From the NCBI GenBank assembly GCA_903843965.1, contig CAIMRY010000029.1:217729-281728 (forward strand): a stretch of DNA of 64,000 nt, written 5' to 3'. The notes beneath the pieces were generated by a model, which had not been told where the DNA came from, searched no databases, and saw nothing but the letters and a program-made list of their open reading frames with translations. Every line of letters starts with the position of its first letter. The stretch's first letter is position 1. This stretch comes from an uncultured delta proteobacterium (lineage in GTDB: Bacteria > Desulfobacterota > Desulfovibrionia > Desulfovibrionales > Desulfovibrionaceae). Below, piece by piece: positions 26,967 to 35,648 of the stretch. A program made the translations under genes and the position numbers.

Positions 26967-28189
26967 AATGCTCTCCTTGTCGCCGCAGTTGCGGGTTGCA
27001 GGACTCCCAGCAGCTCCGAATCCGTCAGCGGCCTGCCCAGGCGCTCGGCCAGGACATGCACGCGGGTCGTCAGACCAGCATCGCGAGGGACAGTGTCAGG
27101 GCCAGTGTCAAGGGCAACGCCAGGGGCAGGGCCAGCCCCGGCGCAGGCCGTCGTTCCGGGCAGCCGGGCCAGGGCTGCGTCCACCGCCGCCCCGACAGCG
27201 GCCCCGCCGCTTTTGCCGCCCACGCCCACGCGCCGGGTGGCCCCCACGGATTCCGGGGCAAAGGGCTCGAACAGGGCCGGGTCGCGCAGCAGGCCGTGCA
27301 CATGGATGCCCGATTCCGCCGCGAACACGTCCTCCCCGGCCACGGCCTTGTTGCGCGCCAGAGGCACCTTGGCGGCCTTGGCCGCCAGGCGGCACAGCGC
27401 TCGCAGGGCGGGCAGGTCGTAGCTGGGCGCGGCAGCCTCTTTGCCCACCCCCGCAAACACGCGCAGGGTCAGCCAGGCGGCCACCTCCTCAAGGGCGGCA
27501 ATGCCCGCCCGCTCGCCCAGGCCCAGGGCCGAGACATCCACAAACGCGGCCCCGCACTCCAGGGCCGTGACAGCGTTGGCCGTGGCCATGCCCAGGTCGT
27601 TGTGCCCGTGGAAGGCCACCGGGGCGTTCAACTCGCGCACAAAGGCCTCCACCAGCCTGGCCGTGGAAAGGGGCGTGAGCACGCCCACCGTGTCCGACAC
27701 GCGGATGCGCGCGGCTCCGGCGTCGATGGCCGTGCGGGCCAGGGCCAGGGCCTCGGGCAGCTCCGCGCGGGAGGCGTCCTCCAGCCCGACGGAGATGTAG
27801 GACGCCTTGCCAGCCCTGGCTGTGGCGACCACGCTGCGCACACGTTCGGTCATCGCGGCCAGGGTGAGCCCCAGACGCTTTTCGCGGTGCGCGGCAGAAG
27901 ACGGCGCGCCGATGTTCAGCCGGTCCAGGCCAAGCGCGGCGGCCGCGCGCACATCGGCTTCGCGGCAGGGGCACCACACGGACAGGGCCGGGCCGCCCTG
28001 GGCGAACGCGGGCAGGTTGGCCCTGGCCCAGCGCACGAACTGCTCCAGGCCGTCCTGGCCCAGCCAGCCGCACTCGATCTCGTCCACGCCGGACGCGGCC
28101 AGGATTGCGGCCATGCGCCGCCGGGCGCGGGGCGCGAAATACACGCCATAGGCCTGGGCCCCTTCACGCAGTGTGCTGTCGATAAGCAT
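26963..28189 (-). CDS. nifV: Homocitrate synthase for FeMo-cofactor
   Basis: The 408-residue protein condenses acetyl-CoA and 2-oxoglutarate to homocitrate, the organic ligand of FeMo-cofactor. It has the DSTLREGAQ motif at the N-terminus, the metal-binding FHGHNDLGMA and a GESGIHV-like segment (AAESGIHVHG). This is the LeuA/NifV fold. Near the C-terminus a low-complexity Pro/Gly/Asp linker of 4-residue repeats precedes a short final helix. It is the first gene of nifV-orf-modBAC and is divergent from nifH. Confidence 0.85.
   Translation of the reverse strand: MLIDSTLREGAQAYGVYFAPRARRRMAAILAASGVDEIECGWLGQDGLEQFVRWARANLPAFAQGGPALSVWCPCREADVRAAAALGLDRLNIGAPSSAAHREKRLGLTLAAMTERVRSVVATARAGKASYISVGLEDASRAELPEALALARTAIDAGAARIRVSDTVGVLTPLSTARLVEAFVRELNAPVAFHGHNDLGMATANAVTALECGAAFVDVSALGLGERAGIAALEEVAAWLTLRVFAGVGKEAAAPSYDLPALRALCRLAAKAAKVPLARNKAVAGEDVFAAESGIHVHGLLRDPALFEPFAPESVGATRRVGVGGKSGGAAVGAAVDAALARLPGTTACAGAGPAPGVALDTGPDTVPRDAGLTTRVHVLAERLGRPLTDSELLGVLQPATAATRRAL
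27087..27146. repeat. 12-bp tandem repeat in the nifV C-terminal linker
   Basis: Five units of 12 bp (GGGACAGTGTCA, GGGCCAGTGTCA, AGGGCAACGCCA, GGGGCAGGGCCA, GCCCCGGCGCAG). They encode the Gly/Pro/Asp-rich linker before the last helix of NifV. Confidence 0.65.
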
Positions 28190-28244
28190 GGCTCCTCCCT
28201 GGTCTGGCCTGGTCTTGTCTGGCCTGGTCTTGGCAGGGGGGACT

Positions 28245-28259
28245 GCACCTCTGGTGCCA
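28245..28259 (-). promoter_or_regulatory. Sigma-54 promoter of nifV-orf-modBAC
   Basis: On the minus strand TGGCAC-N5-GTGC, one mismatch from the TGGCAC-N5-TTGC consensus. It lies about 55 bp before nifV. Confidence 0.65.
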
Positions 28260-28330
28260 TCTGCCCCTTATCTTGGCAAAGCCATGCGATTTCAGTCTCT
28301 TCCCCAAACCATGCCACACCCACGAACAGC

Positions 28331-28344
28331 CTACATAAATGTAG
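28331..28344. promoter_or_regulatory. Palindrome CTACA-N4-TGTAG in the nif control region
   Basis: CTACATAAATGTAG has 6-bp arms. It overlaps a second inverted element, TGTAGTTCCTACA (28340-28352). The same CTACA-N4-TGTAG pattern occurs at the nrfHA promoter (57942-57955). Confidence 0.45.
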
Positions 28345-29349
<1,005 letters not shown>

Positions 29350-29379
29350 CCGCAACACAGAGACAAGGAGGAGATGCAT

Positions 29380-29724
29380 ATGATCATGGTGAGAGCAATC
29401 GTCCGTCCTGAGAAGTCCGACGACGTTTTGGCAGCCCTCATGGACGCTGGATTCCCCGCAGTGACCAAGTTCTCCGTGGCCGGACGCGGCAAGCAGCGCG
29501 GCATCAAGATCGGCGAGGTGACCTACGACGAGATCCCCAAGACCATGCTCATGAGCGTGGTCAAGAACTCCGACCGCGACTTCGTGGTCGAGACCATCAT
29601 GGCCGCCGCCCGCTCCGGCAAGAAGGGCGCCTTTGGCGACGGCAAGATCTTCATCTGCCCCGTGGAGGAAGTCTACACCGTGAGCTCCGGCGTATGCGAA
29701 ACGGCCCAACCCGAGGAGGCGTAA
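29380..29724 (+). CDS. nifI1: Nitrogenase PII-like regulator NifI1
   Basis: A GlnB-type PII-family protein of 114 residues with the family end GKKGAFGDGKIFICPVEE. ATG at 29380 is chosen because AAGGAGGAG then stands 6 nt away; ATG at 29374 would be too close. NifI1 and NifI2 form a complex that inhibits NifDK when fixed nitrogen is plentiful and is relieved by 2-oxoglutarate, as shown in methanogens. The gene lies between nifH and nifD, the standard position in anaerobes. Confidence 0.9.
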   Translation: MIMVRAIVRPEKSDDVLAALMDAGFPAVTKFSVAGRGKQRGIKIGEVTYDEIPKTMLMSVVKNSDRDFVVETIMAAARSGKKGAFGDGKIFICPVEEVYTVSSGVCETAQPEEA

Positions 29725-29728
29725 GGCC

Positions 29729-30103
29729 ATGAAGGAAGTCATCGCGGTGGTGCGGATGAACATGATGAACCGCACCAAGCAGGCCCTGACCGACGCCGGC
29801 ATCGACGGCTTCTTCGCCAACGAGGTGCTGGGCCGGGGCGTGGGCCTGACCAACCCCCACGTGCTGCAGGGCGCGGCCAGCGGCTACGAGGAGGCCGTGG
29901 CGCTGCTGGGCGAGCGCGGCAAGCTGTACCCCAAGCGCATGATCACCGTGGTGGTGCCGGACAAGGCCGTCAAGTCCGTGGTCAAGACCCTGATCGAGGT
30001 GAACCAGACCGGCAAGCCCGGCGACGGAAAGATCTTCGTCCTGCCCGTGACCGATGCCGTGCGCGTGCGCACCGCCGAGTCCGGCGAAAAGTCCATCATC
30101 TAA
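29729..30103 (+). CDS. nifI2: Nitrogenase PII-like regulator NifI2
   Basis: A second PII-family protein of 124 residues with the longer T-loop region typical of NifI2 (GRGVGLTNPHVLQGAASGYEEAV) and the C-terminal GKPGDGKIFVLPV. It starts 4 bp after nifI1. It acts with NifI1 in rapid switch-off of nitrogenase. Confidence 0.9.
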   Translation: MKEVIAVVRMNMMNRTKQALTDAGIDGFFANEVLGRGVGLTNPHVLQGAASGYEEAVALLGERGKLYPKRMITVVVPDKAVKSVVKTLIEVNQTGKPGDGKIFVLPVTDAVRVRTAESGEKSII

Positions 30104-30137
30104 CGGCCCGTCATCACAAGGGTAAGGAGCCGACACA

Positions 30138-31772
30138 ATGGCCATACAGAACAAGACCGCCCAGTGGACCCCCGCCGAGGTCAAGGAGGAGATGCTGAGG
30201 AAGTATCCCCCCAAGGTGGCCCGCAAGCGCGCCTCGTCCATCCTCATCAATGAGGCATTGTCCAACACCACGCCGGAGATCCAGGCCAACGTGCGCACCA
30301 TCCCCGGCATCATCACCATGCGCGGCTGCACCTACGCAGGCTGCAAGGGCGTCATCATGGGCCCCACGCGCGACATCGTGAATCTCGTGCACGGGCCCAT
30401 CGGCTGCAGCTTCTACGCCTGGCTGACCCGCCGCAACCAGACAGACCCGGGCGAGACCGGCGAGAACTACATGACCTACTGCTTCAGCACGGACATGCAG
30501 GACTCGGACATCATCTTCGGCGGCGAAAAGAAGCTCAAGGCCGCCATCCAGGAGGCCTACGACCTCTTCCATCCCAAGGGCATCGCGGTGTTCGCCACCT
30601 GCCCGGTGGGGCTGATCGGCGACGACATCCACGCCGTAGCCAAGGAGATGAAGGAGAAGTTCGGCGACTGCAACGTCTTCGCCTTCTCCTGCGAGGGCTA
30701 CAAGGGCGTGTCCCAGTCCGCCGGGCACCACATCGCCAACAACCAGGTCTTCAAGCACCTGGTGGGCTTAAACGACGAGAAAAAGCCCGGCCAGTACAAG
30801 ATCAACCTGCTGGGCGAGTACAACATCGGCGGCGACGGCTTTGAGATCGACCGCATCCTGAAGCTGTGCGGCATCTCGAACATCGCCACCTTCTCCGGCA
30901 ACTCAAGCTACGACCAGTTCGCCAGCGCGCACACGGCGGATCTGTCCTGCGTCATGTGCCACCGCTCCATCAACTACGTGGCCGACATGCTGGAGACCAA
31001 GTACGGCATCCCCTGGATCAAGGTGAACTTCATCGGCGCCGAGGCCACGGCCAAGAGCCTGCGCAAGATCGGCCTGTACTTCGGCGACCAGACCCTCATC
31101 GACCGCATCGAGGCCGTCATCAATGCGGAGATGCCCGCCGTGAAGGCCGCCATCGCGGACGTGCGCCCGCGCACCGAGGGCAAGACGGCCATGCTCTTCG
31201 TGGGCGGAAGCCGCGCCCACCACTACATGGAGCTCTTTAACGAGCTGGGCATGAAGACCGTGAGCACGGGCTACGAGTTCGGCCACCGCGACGACTACGA
31301 AGGCCGCCACGTCATCCCGACCCTCAAGGTCGACGCCGACTCCCGCAACATCGAGGAGATCGAGGTCGAGGCCGACCCCGAGCGCTTCGCGCCGCGCAAA
31401 AGCGCGGAGGAACTAAAGAGCCTCGAAGAGGCCGGCTTCGAGTTCAAGGACTACAAGGGCCTGATCCCGGACATGGACAAGGGCACCCTCGTCATCGACG
31501 ACCTCAACCAGTACGAGGCCGAGAAGCTGGTGGAGCTGATCAAGCCCGACCTCTTCTGCGCGGGCATCAAGGAGAAGTACTCCATCCAGAAGCTCGGCAT
31601 CCCCATGAAGCAGCTGCACAGCTACGACTACGGCGGACCCTACGCGGGATTCAAGGGCGCGGTGAACTTCTACAAGGAGATCGACCGCCTGGTGAACAGC
31701 AAGGTCTGGGGCTACATGAAGGCCCCCTGGCAGGAGAACCCCGAACTCTCGGCCACCTACGTCTGGGAATAG
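30138..31772 (+). CDS. nifD: Nitrogenase MoFe protein alpha chain
   Basis: The 544-residue alpha subunit carries FeMo-cofactor, the site of N2 reduction. P-cluster cysteines lie in HGPIGCSFYAW and ATCPVGLIGDD. The cofactor ligands are visible as the Cys in SCVMCHRSINY and the His in QLHSYDYGGPYAGF. An internal insertion of about 50 residues compared with Azotobacter NifD, in the region RHVIPTLKVDADSRNIEEIE onward, fits the anaerobe-type subfamily. AAGGAG precedes the start. Confidence 0.95.
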   Translation: MAIQNKTAQWTPAEVKEEMLRKYPPKVARKRASSILINEALSNTTPEIQANVRTIPGIITMRGCTYAGCKGVIMGPTRDIVNLVHGPIGCSFYAWLTRRNQTDPGETGENYMTYCFSTDMQDSDIIFGGEKKLKAAIQEAYDLFHPKGIAVFATCPVGLIGDDIHAVAKEMKEKFGDCNVFAFSCEGYKGVSQSAGHHIANNQVFKHLVGLNDEKKPGQYKINLLGEYNIGGDGFEIDRILKLCGISNIATFSGNSSYDQFASAHTADLSCVMCHRSINYVADMLETKYGIPWIKVNFIGAEATAKSLRKIGLYFGDQTLIDRIEAVINAEMPAVKAAIADVRPRTEGKTAMLFVGGSRAHHYMELFNELGMKTVSTGYEFGHRDDYEGRHVIPTLKVDADSRNIEEIEVEADPERFAPRKSAEELKSLEEAGFEFKDYKGLIPDMDKGTLVIDDLNQYEAEKLVELIKPDLFCAGIKEKYSIQKLGIPMKQLHSYDYGGPYAGFKGAVNFYKEIDRLVNSKVWGYMKAPWQENPELSATYVWE

Positions 31773-31785
31773 CGAGGATCATACA

Positions 31786-33159
31786 ATGTTGCTCAGACAC
31801 ACACCCAAGGAAATCACCGAGCGCAGCGCTCTGGTCATCAATCCGGCCAAGACCTGCCAGCCCATCGGGGCCATGTACGCCGCACTCGGCATCCACGGCT
31901 GCCTGCCGCACAGCCACGGCTCCCAGGGCTGCTGCGCCTACCACAGAAGCGCGCTGACCAAGCACTACAAGGAGCCCATCAACGCCGCCACCAGCTCCTT
32001 CACCGAGGGCGCCAGCGTGTTCGGCGGCCAGGCCAACCTGCTCCAGGCCATCGAGAACATCTTCACGGTCTACGAGCCGGAAGTCATCGCCGTGCACACC
32101 ACCTGCCTGTCCGAGACCATCGGCGACGACATCAAGCAGATCCGCGACAAGGCGGAGAAGTCCGGCGTGGTGCCAAACGGCAAGCACGTCATCTTCTGCA
32201 ACACGCCGAGCTACATCGGCTCCCACGTGACGGGCTTCTCGAACATGGTCAAGGGCATGACCGAGGTCGCCACGAACACGGGCAAGAAGAACGGCAAGGT
32301 CAACGTCATCCCCGGCTGGGTGGAGCCCGCGGACATGGAGGAGATCAAGCGCCTGGCGGCCCTGATGAACGTGCCCATCACGCTCTTCCCGGACACCTCC
32401 GGCGTCTTGAACGGCCCGCTTAGCGGCGAATTCAAGATGTTCCCCGAGGGCGGCGTGACCATGAAGGAGCTGAGAGAGTCCGGCGACGCCATCGGCACCC
32501 TGGCCCTGGGCGAATGGTGCAGCGCGGACGCCGCGCGCAGCCTGGACACCCGCTGCAAGGTGCCCTGCAAGGTGCTGGACATGGCCTTTGGCCTCAAGGC
32601 CACGGACCGCTTCATCGACGCCCTGCGCATCATCGCCGGGACCTCCGTGCCCGAGGAGATCAACCGCGAGCGCGGCCAACTGGTGGACATGATCAGCGAC
32701 GCTCACCAGTACTTCTACCAGAAGAAGGTGGCGCTCTTCGGCGACCCCGACCAGTTGATCGCCATGACCGAGTTCCTGGTGTCCATCGACATGTGGCCCA
32801 CGCACCTGGTCACCGGCACCCCGGGCAAGAAGTTCGAGAAGCGCATAAGTGAGCTGACCGCGCACCTGCCGTACGAGGTCAACGTCAAGACCGGCGGAGA
32901 CATGTTCCTGCTGCACCAGTGGATCAAGAACTCCCCCGTGGACCTGCTCATCGGCAACACCTACGGCAAGCACATCGCCCGTGACGAGGACATCCCGTTC
33001 CTGCGCTGGGGCTTCCCCATCCTGGACCGCATGGGCCACCAGTACTTCCCCACCGTCGGCTACAAGGGCGGCCTGCGCCTCTTGGAGAAGATCCTGGGCC
33101 TGCTGCTCGACCGCAAGGACCGCGACGACTCCGAGATCCAGTTCGAGCTGACCCTGTAA
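31786..33159 (+). CDS. nifK: Nitrogenase MoFe protein beta chain
   Basis: The 457-residue beta subunit shares the P-cluster with NifD through cysteines in IHGCLPHSHGSQGCCAYHR and TTCLSETIGDD. It lacks the N-terminal extension of about 50 residues seen in Azotobacter NifK, as is usual with NifI-containing clusters. It starts 13 bp after nifD. It is followed by a 166-bp gap with a tandem repeat before the NifB-like gene. Confidence 0.95.
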   Translation: MLLRHTPKEITERSALVINPAKTCQPIGAMYAALGIHGCLPHSHGSQGCCAYHRSALTKHYKEPINAATSSFTEGASVFGGQANLLQAIENIFTVYEPEVIAVHTTCLSETIGDDIKQIRDKAEKSGVVPNGKHVIFCNTPSYIGSHVTGFSNMVKGMTEVATNTGKKNGKVNVIPGWVEPADMEEIKRLAALMNVPITLFPDTSGVLNGPLSGEFKMFPEGGVTMKELRESGDAIGTLALGEWCSADAARSLDTRCKVPCKVLDMAFGLKATDRFIDALRIIAGTSVPEEINRERGQLVDMISDAHQYFYQKKVALFGDPDQLIAMTEFLVSIDMWPTHLVTGTPGKKFEKRISELTAHLPYEVNVKTGGDMFLLHQWIKNSPVDLLIGNTYGKHIARDEDIPFLRWGFPILDRMGHQYFPTVGYKGGLRLLEKILGLLLDRKDRDDSEIQFELTL

Positions 33160-33240
33160 CCCCCCCTGTCCCCTGGTCCGGGCCCCGGCGCAACGCAGGG
33201 CCTGGACCGGGGCGGGACACTTTTCCGGCAAGACAAGCTT

Positions 33241-33300
33241 TCAGACGGACAGCCAAACGGACATCCAAACGGACATTCAGACGGACATCCAGACGGACAA
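33241..33300. repeat. 12-bp tandem repeat downstream of nifK
   Basis: Five units of 12 bp (TCAGACGGACAG, CCAAACGGACAT, CCAAACGGACAT, TCAGACGGACAT, CCAGACGGACAA) in the gap between nifK and the NifB-like gene, ending about 12 bp before that gene's ribosome site. Confidence 0.85.
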
Positions 33301-33325
33301 CACAGCGCACGAACAGGAGCCGCAC

Positions 33326-34759
33326 ATGCCAGACGCCGCCAGCCCTCACAACTTCGCCTCCCACCCCTGCTTCGCCGTCGGCGCCCGCGCCCACGCAGGC
33401 CGCATCCACCTGCCCGTGGCCGTGAAGAGCAATCTCCGCCGCCGCTTTGGCGAGCCCGAGACCCCTGGCCGCGCCCTGGCGCCGGGTGACGTGCTCCAGT
33501 GGCTGGACCGCGTGCTGGCGGGCGGCCTGGGCGACGCCGAGGCCCGGGCCTGCGCCCTGGTTGCCGCGAAGGACGCCGCGCAGGATGCCGCCGTAGGCGC
33601 TGCCGGAGATGCTGCCGGGAATGCCGCCGTGGCGGATGCAGGCTGCGGCACACAGATTTCCATGGTCGGCATCACCGGCCCTGGCGAGCCCCTGGCCGAG
33701 CCCGGCCCGACCCTTGAGACCCTGCGCCTGGTGCGCGAAAAGCACCCGGAGTTGGCCCTGACCCTGGCCACCAACGGGCTCATGGCCGCGCAGCACGCGG
33801 CCACGCTGGCCGAGCTGGGCCTGTCCCACGTCACCGTGCTGGTAGACGCCGTGGACCCCGGCATCGTGGAGCAGCTCTACGCCTGGATACGCCCGGGCAC
33901 GCGCACCCTGCCCCTGCCCGAGGCCGCGCGCCTGCTGGTGGACGAGCAGGCCCGGGCCATCCGCGCCTTCCGCGAGGCCGGGCTGTTCGTCAAGGTGAAC
34001 ATGACCGTCATCGCGGGCATCAACGAGGAGCACGTGGCCGACGTGGCCAGCGTGGTGGCCACCCTGGGCGCGGACATGCTGGCCCTGGCGCCCTTCCAGC
34101 CCGCCTGCCCCGGTTCGAACTGCGACCCGGCCAATGGCGATCTGGCCGATGGCGAGCCGGACCAGCCCAAGGCCCCGGACGCCGCGCGCATGGACGAGCT
34201 GCGCACCCTGGCGAGCCGCTACATCCCGCTCATGCCCGCCTTCGACTCCTGCGGCCAGGCCATTGTCGGCTTGGGAAATGTCGGCCTGGAGCAGGCCGCG
34301 CCGGAGGTCTGCCTCGTGTCGGCCCTGCCGGGGCCCTCTGGCGCGCGGGTCAACGTGGCGGTGGCCAGCGCAAGCGGCCTGGACGTTGACCTGCACCTGG
34401 GCCAGGCCATCCGCTTTCTCATCTTCGGCCCGCGCGAGAGCGACGGCCTGCCCAGCCTGCTGGGCATGCGCAACGCCCCGGAGCCGACGACCGTTTCGGC
34501 CACCGGCGCATCTGGCGGTGCGACCGGCGGGTCGACAGGCGGGTCGACAGGCGGCGGCAACGCCCGCTGGGAGGCCCTGGCCGAGACCCTGCACGACTGT
34601 TTCGCCATCCTGGCCGCCAGCGCCGGGGCCCCGCCACGGGAGTTCCTGGCGACCAAGGGCATCACCGTGCTCACCGGCGAGGCCGAGATCCAGGGCGCGG
34701 TGGACGCGCTCTTCGGCGGCGGCAAAAAAGGGTGCAAAAAACGCGTCAAAGCCAACTAG
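33326..34759 (+). CDS. NifB-like protein without the radical-SAM cysteines, with NifX-type domain
   Basis: This 477-residue protein lines up with the NifB encoded at 38592-39926 over its full length: HPCF near the start, RIHLPVAVKSN against VHLPVAPKCN, GITGPGEPLAEP against GIAGPGDPMANP, and LATNGL against LSSNGL. The CxxxCxxC that binds the SAM cluster is replaced by S, R and G, and the later CRRC pair is also lost. A NifX/NafY-like domain occupies about residues 345-470. It cannot be a normal radical-SAM enzyme. The intact frame and operon place suggest a carrier, chaperone or decoy for NifB-co. Two low-complexity repeats are inserted (about 83-102 and 400-411). Confidence 0.8.
   Translation: MPDAASPHNFASHPCFAVGARAHAGRIHLPVAVKSNLRRRFGEPETPGRALAPGDVLQWLDRVLAGGLGDAEARACALVAAKDAAQDAAVGAAGDAAGNAAVADAGCGTQISMVGITGPGEPLAEPGPTLETLRLVREKHPELALTLATNGLMAAQHAATLAELGLSHVTVLVDAVDPGIVEQLYAWIRPGTRTLPLPEAARLLVDEQARAIRAFREAGLFVKVNMTVIAGINEEHVADVASVVATLGADMLALAPFQPACPGSNCDPANGDLADGEPDQPKAPDAARMDELRTLASRYIPLMPAFDSCGQAIVGLGNVGLEQAAPEVCLVSALPGPSGARVNVAVASASGLDVDLHLGQAIRFLIFGPRESDGLPSLLGMRNAPEPTTVSATGASGGATGGSTGGSTGGGNARWEALAETLHDCFAILAASAGAPPREFLATKGITVLTGEAEIQGAVDALFGGGKKGCKKRVKAN
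33572..33631. repeat. 12-bp tandem repeat in the NifB-like gene, first site
   Basis: Five units of 12 bp (GACGCCGCGCAG, GATGCCGCCGTA, GGCGCTGCCGGA, GATGCTGCCGGG, AATGCCGCCGTG). They encode DAAQ, DAAV, GAAG, DAAG, NAAV, an Ala-rich insertion absent from NifB. Confidence 0.7.
34523..34558. repeat. 12-bp tandem repeat in the NifB-like gene, second site
   Basis: Three units ACCGGCGGGTCG, ACAGGCGGGTCG, ACAGGCGGCGGC encoding TGGS repeats, a flexible insertion within the NifX-like domain. Confidence 0.7.
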
Positions 34760-34810
34760 CTTGAATATTTAACGGAATCACATCAACACACATCCAAAAG
34801 GAGCATCAGC

Positions 34811-35125
34811 ATGGCCCTGCCCGAAAAACTCATCCTGGTCTGTCAGAGCTTCCGCATCGGCAAGGAGCCCAAGGGCATCTGCCACAAGGGCACCGACGGC
34901 CTCCTGCAATACATCGAGGAAGGCATCCTGGACCGCGGCCTGGACGTGCAGGTGGCCACCACCGGCTGCCTCAAGCAGTGCGAGCGCGGCCCCATCCTGG
35001 TCATCCAGCCCGACAACCTCTGGTTCAAGGGCGTCAGCAGCGAAGAGGCCATCGACGCCATTCTGGACGGCCTGGAGGCAGGCGAGCCTGCGGGCGGACC
35101 CGCTGCCGAGTACCTGCTGTCCTAG
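34811..35125 (+). CDS. Thioredoxin-like [2Fe-2S] ferredoxin
   Basis: The 104-residue protein has the C-x12-C ... C-x3-C pattern (VCQSFRIGKEPKGIC and GCLKQC) of thioredoxin-fold [2Fe-2S] ferredoxins. Within the nif operon, between the NifB-like gene and nifE, it may donate electrons for cofactor assembly or to the Fe protein. Such ferredoxins are common in nif clusters but their exact partner is rarely known. AAAGGAGC precedes the start. Confidence 0.82.
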   Translation: MALPEKLILVCQSFRIGKEPKGICHKGTDGLLQYIEEGILDRGLDVQVATTGCLKQCERGPILVIQPDNLWFKGVSSEEAIDAILDGLEAGEPAGGPAAEYLLS

Positions 35126-35152
35126 CCGACGACGAACAACGAGGAGCCTGAC

Positions 35153-35641
35153 ATGACCGCCGCCTGCACCATCCGCGAAGCCCGCACATCCGACCTGGAC
35201 GCCCTGGTCGAACTGCTGGGCCTGCTCTTCGCCCTGGAGGCGGACTTTGCGGTGGACGCAGGGCGGCAGCGCGACGGCCTCGACCGTTTGCTGGCGGGCG
35301 CAAAGAACGGCCTGGTGCTCGTGGCCAGCATCCCAGGGGAAGGGATCGGCGGCATTGCCGTCGGCATGGCCACGGCCCAGGTGGTGGTCTCCACCTCTGA
35401 GGGCGGCCCCGCGCTTTTGGTGGAGGACGTGGTGGTCCGGCCCGGGTTCCGCAACCAGGGCATCGGTCGGGCGCTTCTGGCCCGCATCGAGTCCTGGGGC
35501 GCGGCCCTGGGGGCCACCCGCCTGCAGCTTCTGGCCGACAAGGACAACGCCCCGGCTTATGACTTTTACCGCGCCTGCGGCTTTCATTCCACAAACCTCG
35601 TCTGCCTGCGGCGCACCCTGCCCCGGGCAACGGGAAAGTGA
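35153..35641 (+). CDS. GNAT-family acetyltransferase in the nif operon
   Basis: A 162-residue N-acetyltransferase with the acetyl-CoA binding motif RNQGIGRALL and the later YDFYRACGF strand. It stands 27 bp after the ferredoxin gene and 7 bp before nifE, so it is part of the nif transcript. Its substrate could be a Nif protein N-terminus or lysine, or a small molecule; nothing in the sequence decides. Confidence 0.78.
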   Translation: MTAACTIREARTSDLDALVELLGLLFALEADFAVDAGRQRDGLDRLLAGAKNGLVLVASIPGEGIGGIAVGMATAQVVVSTSEGGPALLVEDVVVRPGFRNQGIGRALLARIESWGAALGATRLQLLADKDNAPAYDFYRACGFHSTNLVCLRRTLPRATGK

Positions 35642-35648
35642 GGCCACC

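Noticed and set aside
26755..27570. Plus-strand frame opposite the GP-repeat ORF and nifV
   Set aside because: It is a repeat-driven shadow of nifV and the small ORF, rich in Arg, Pro and Gly without any motif.
33326..34759. The NifB-like gene as a plain pseudogene
   Set aside because: There is no stop or frameshift in 477 codons, a good ribosome site and a complete C-terminal domain; loss is limited to catalytic cysteines.
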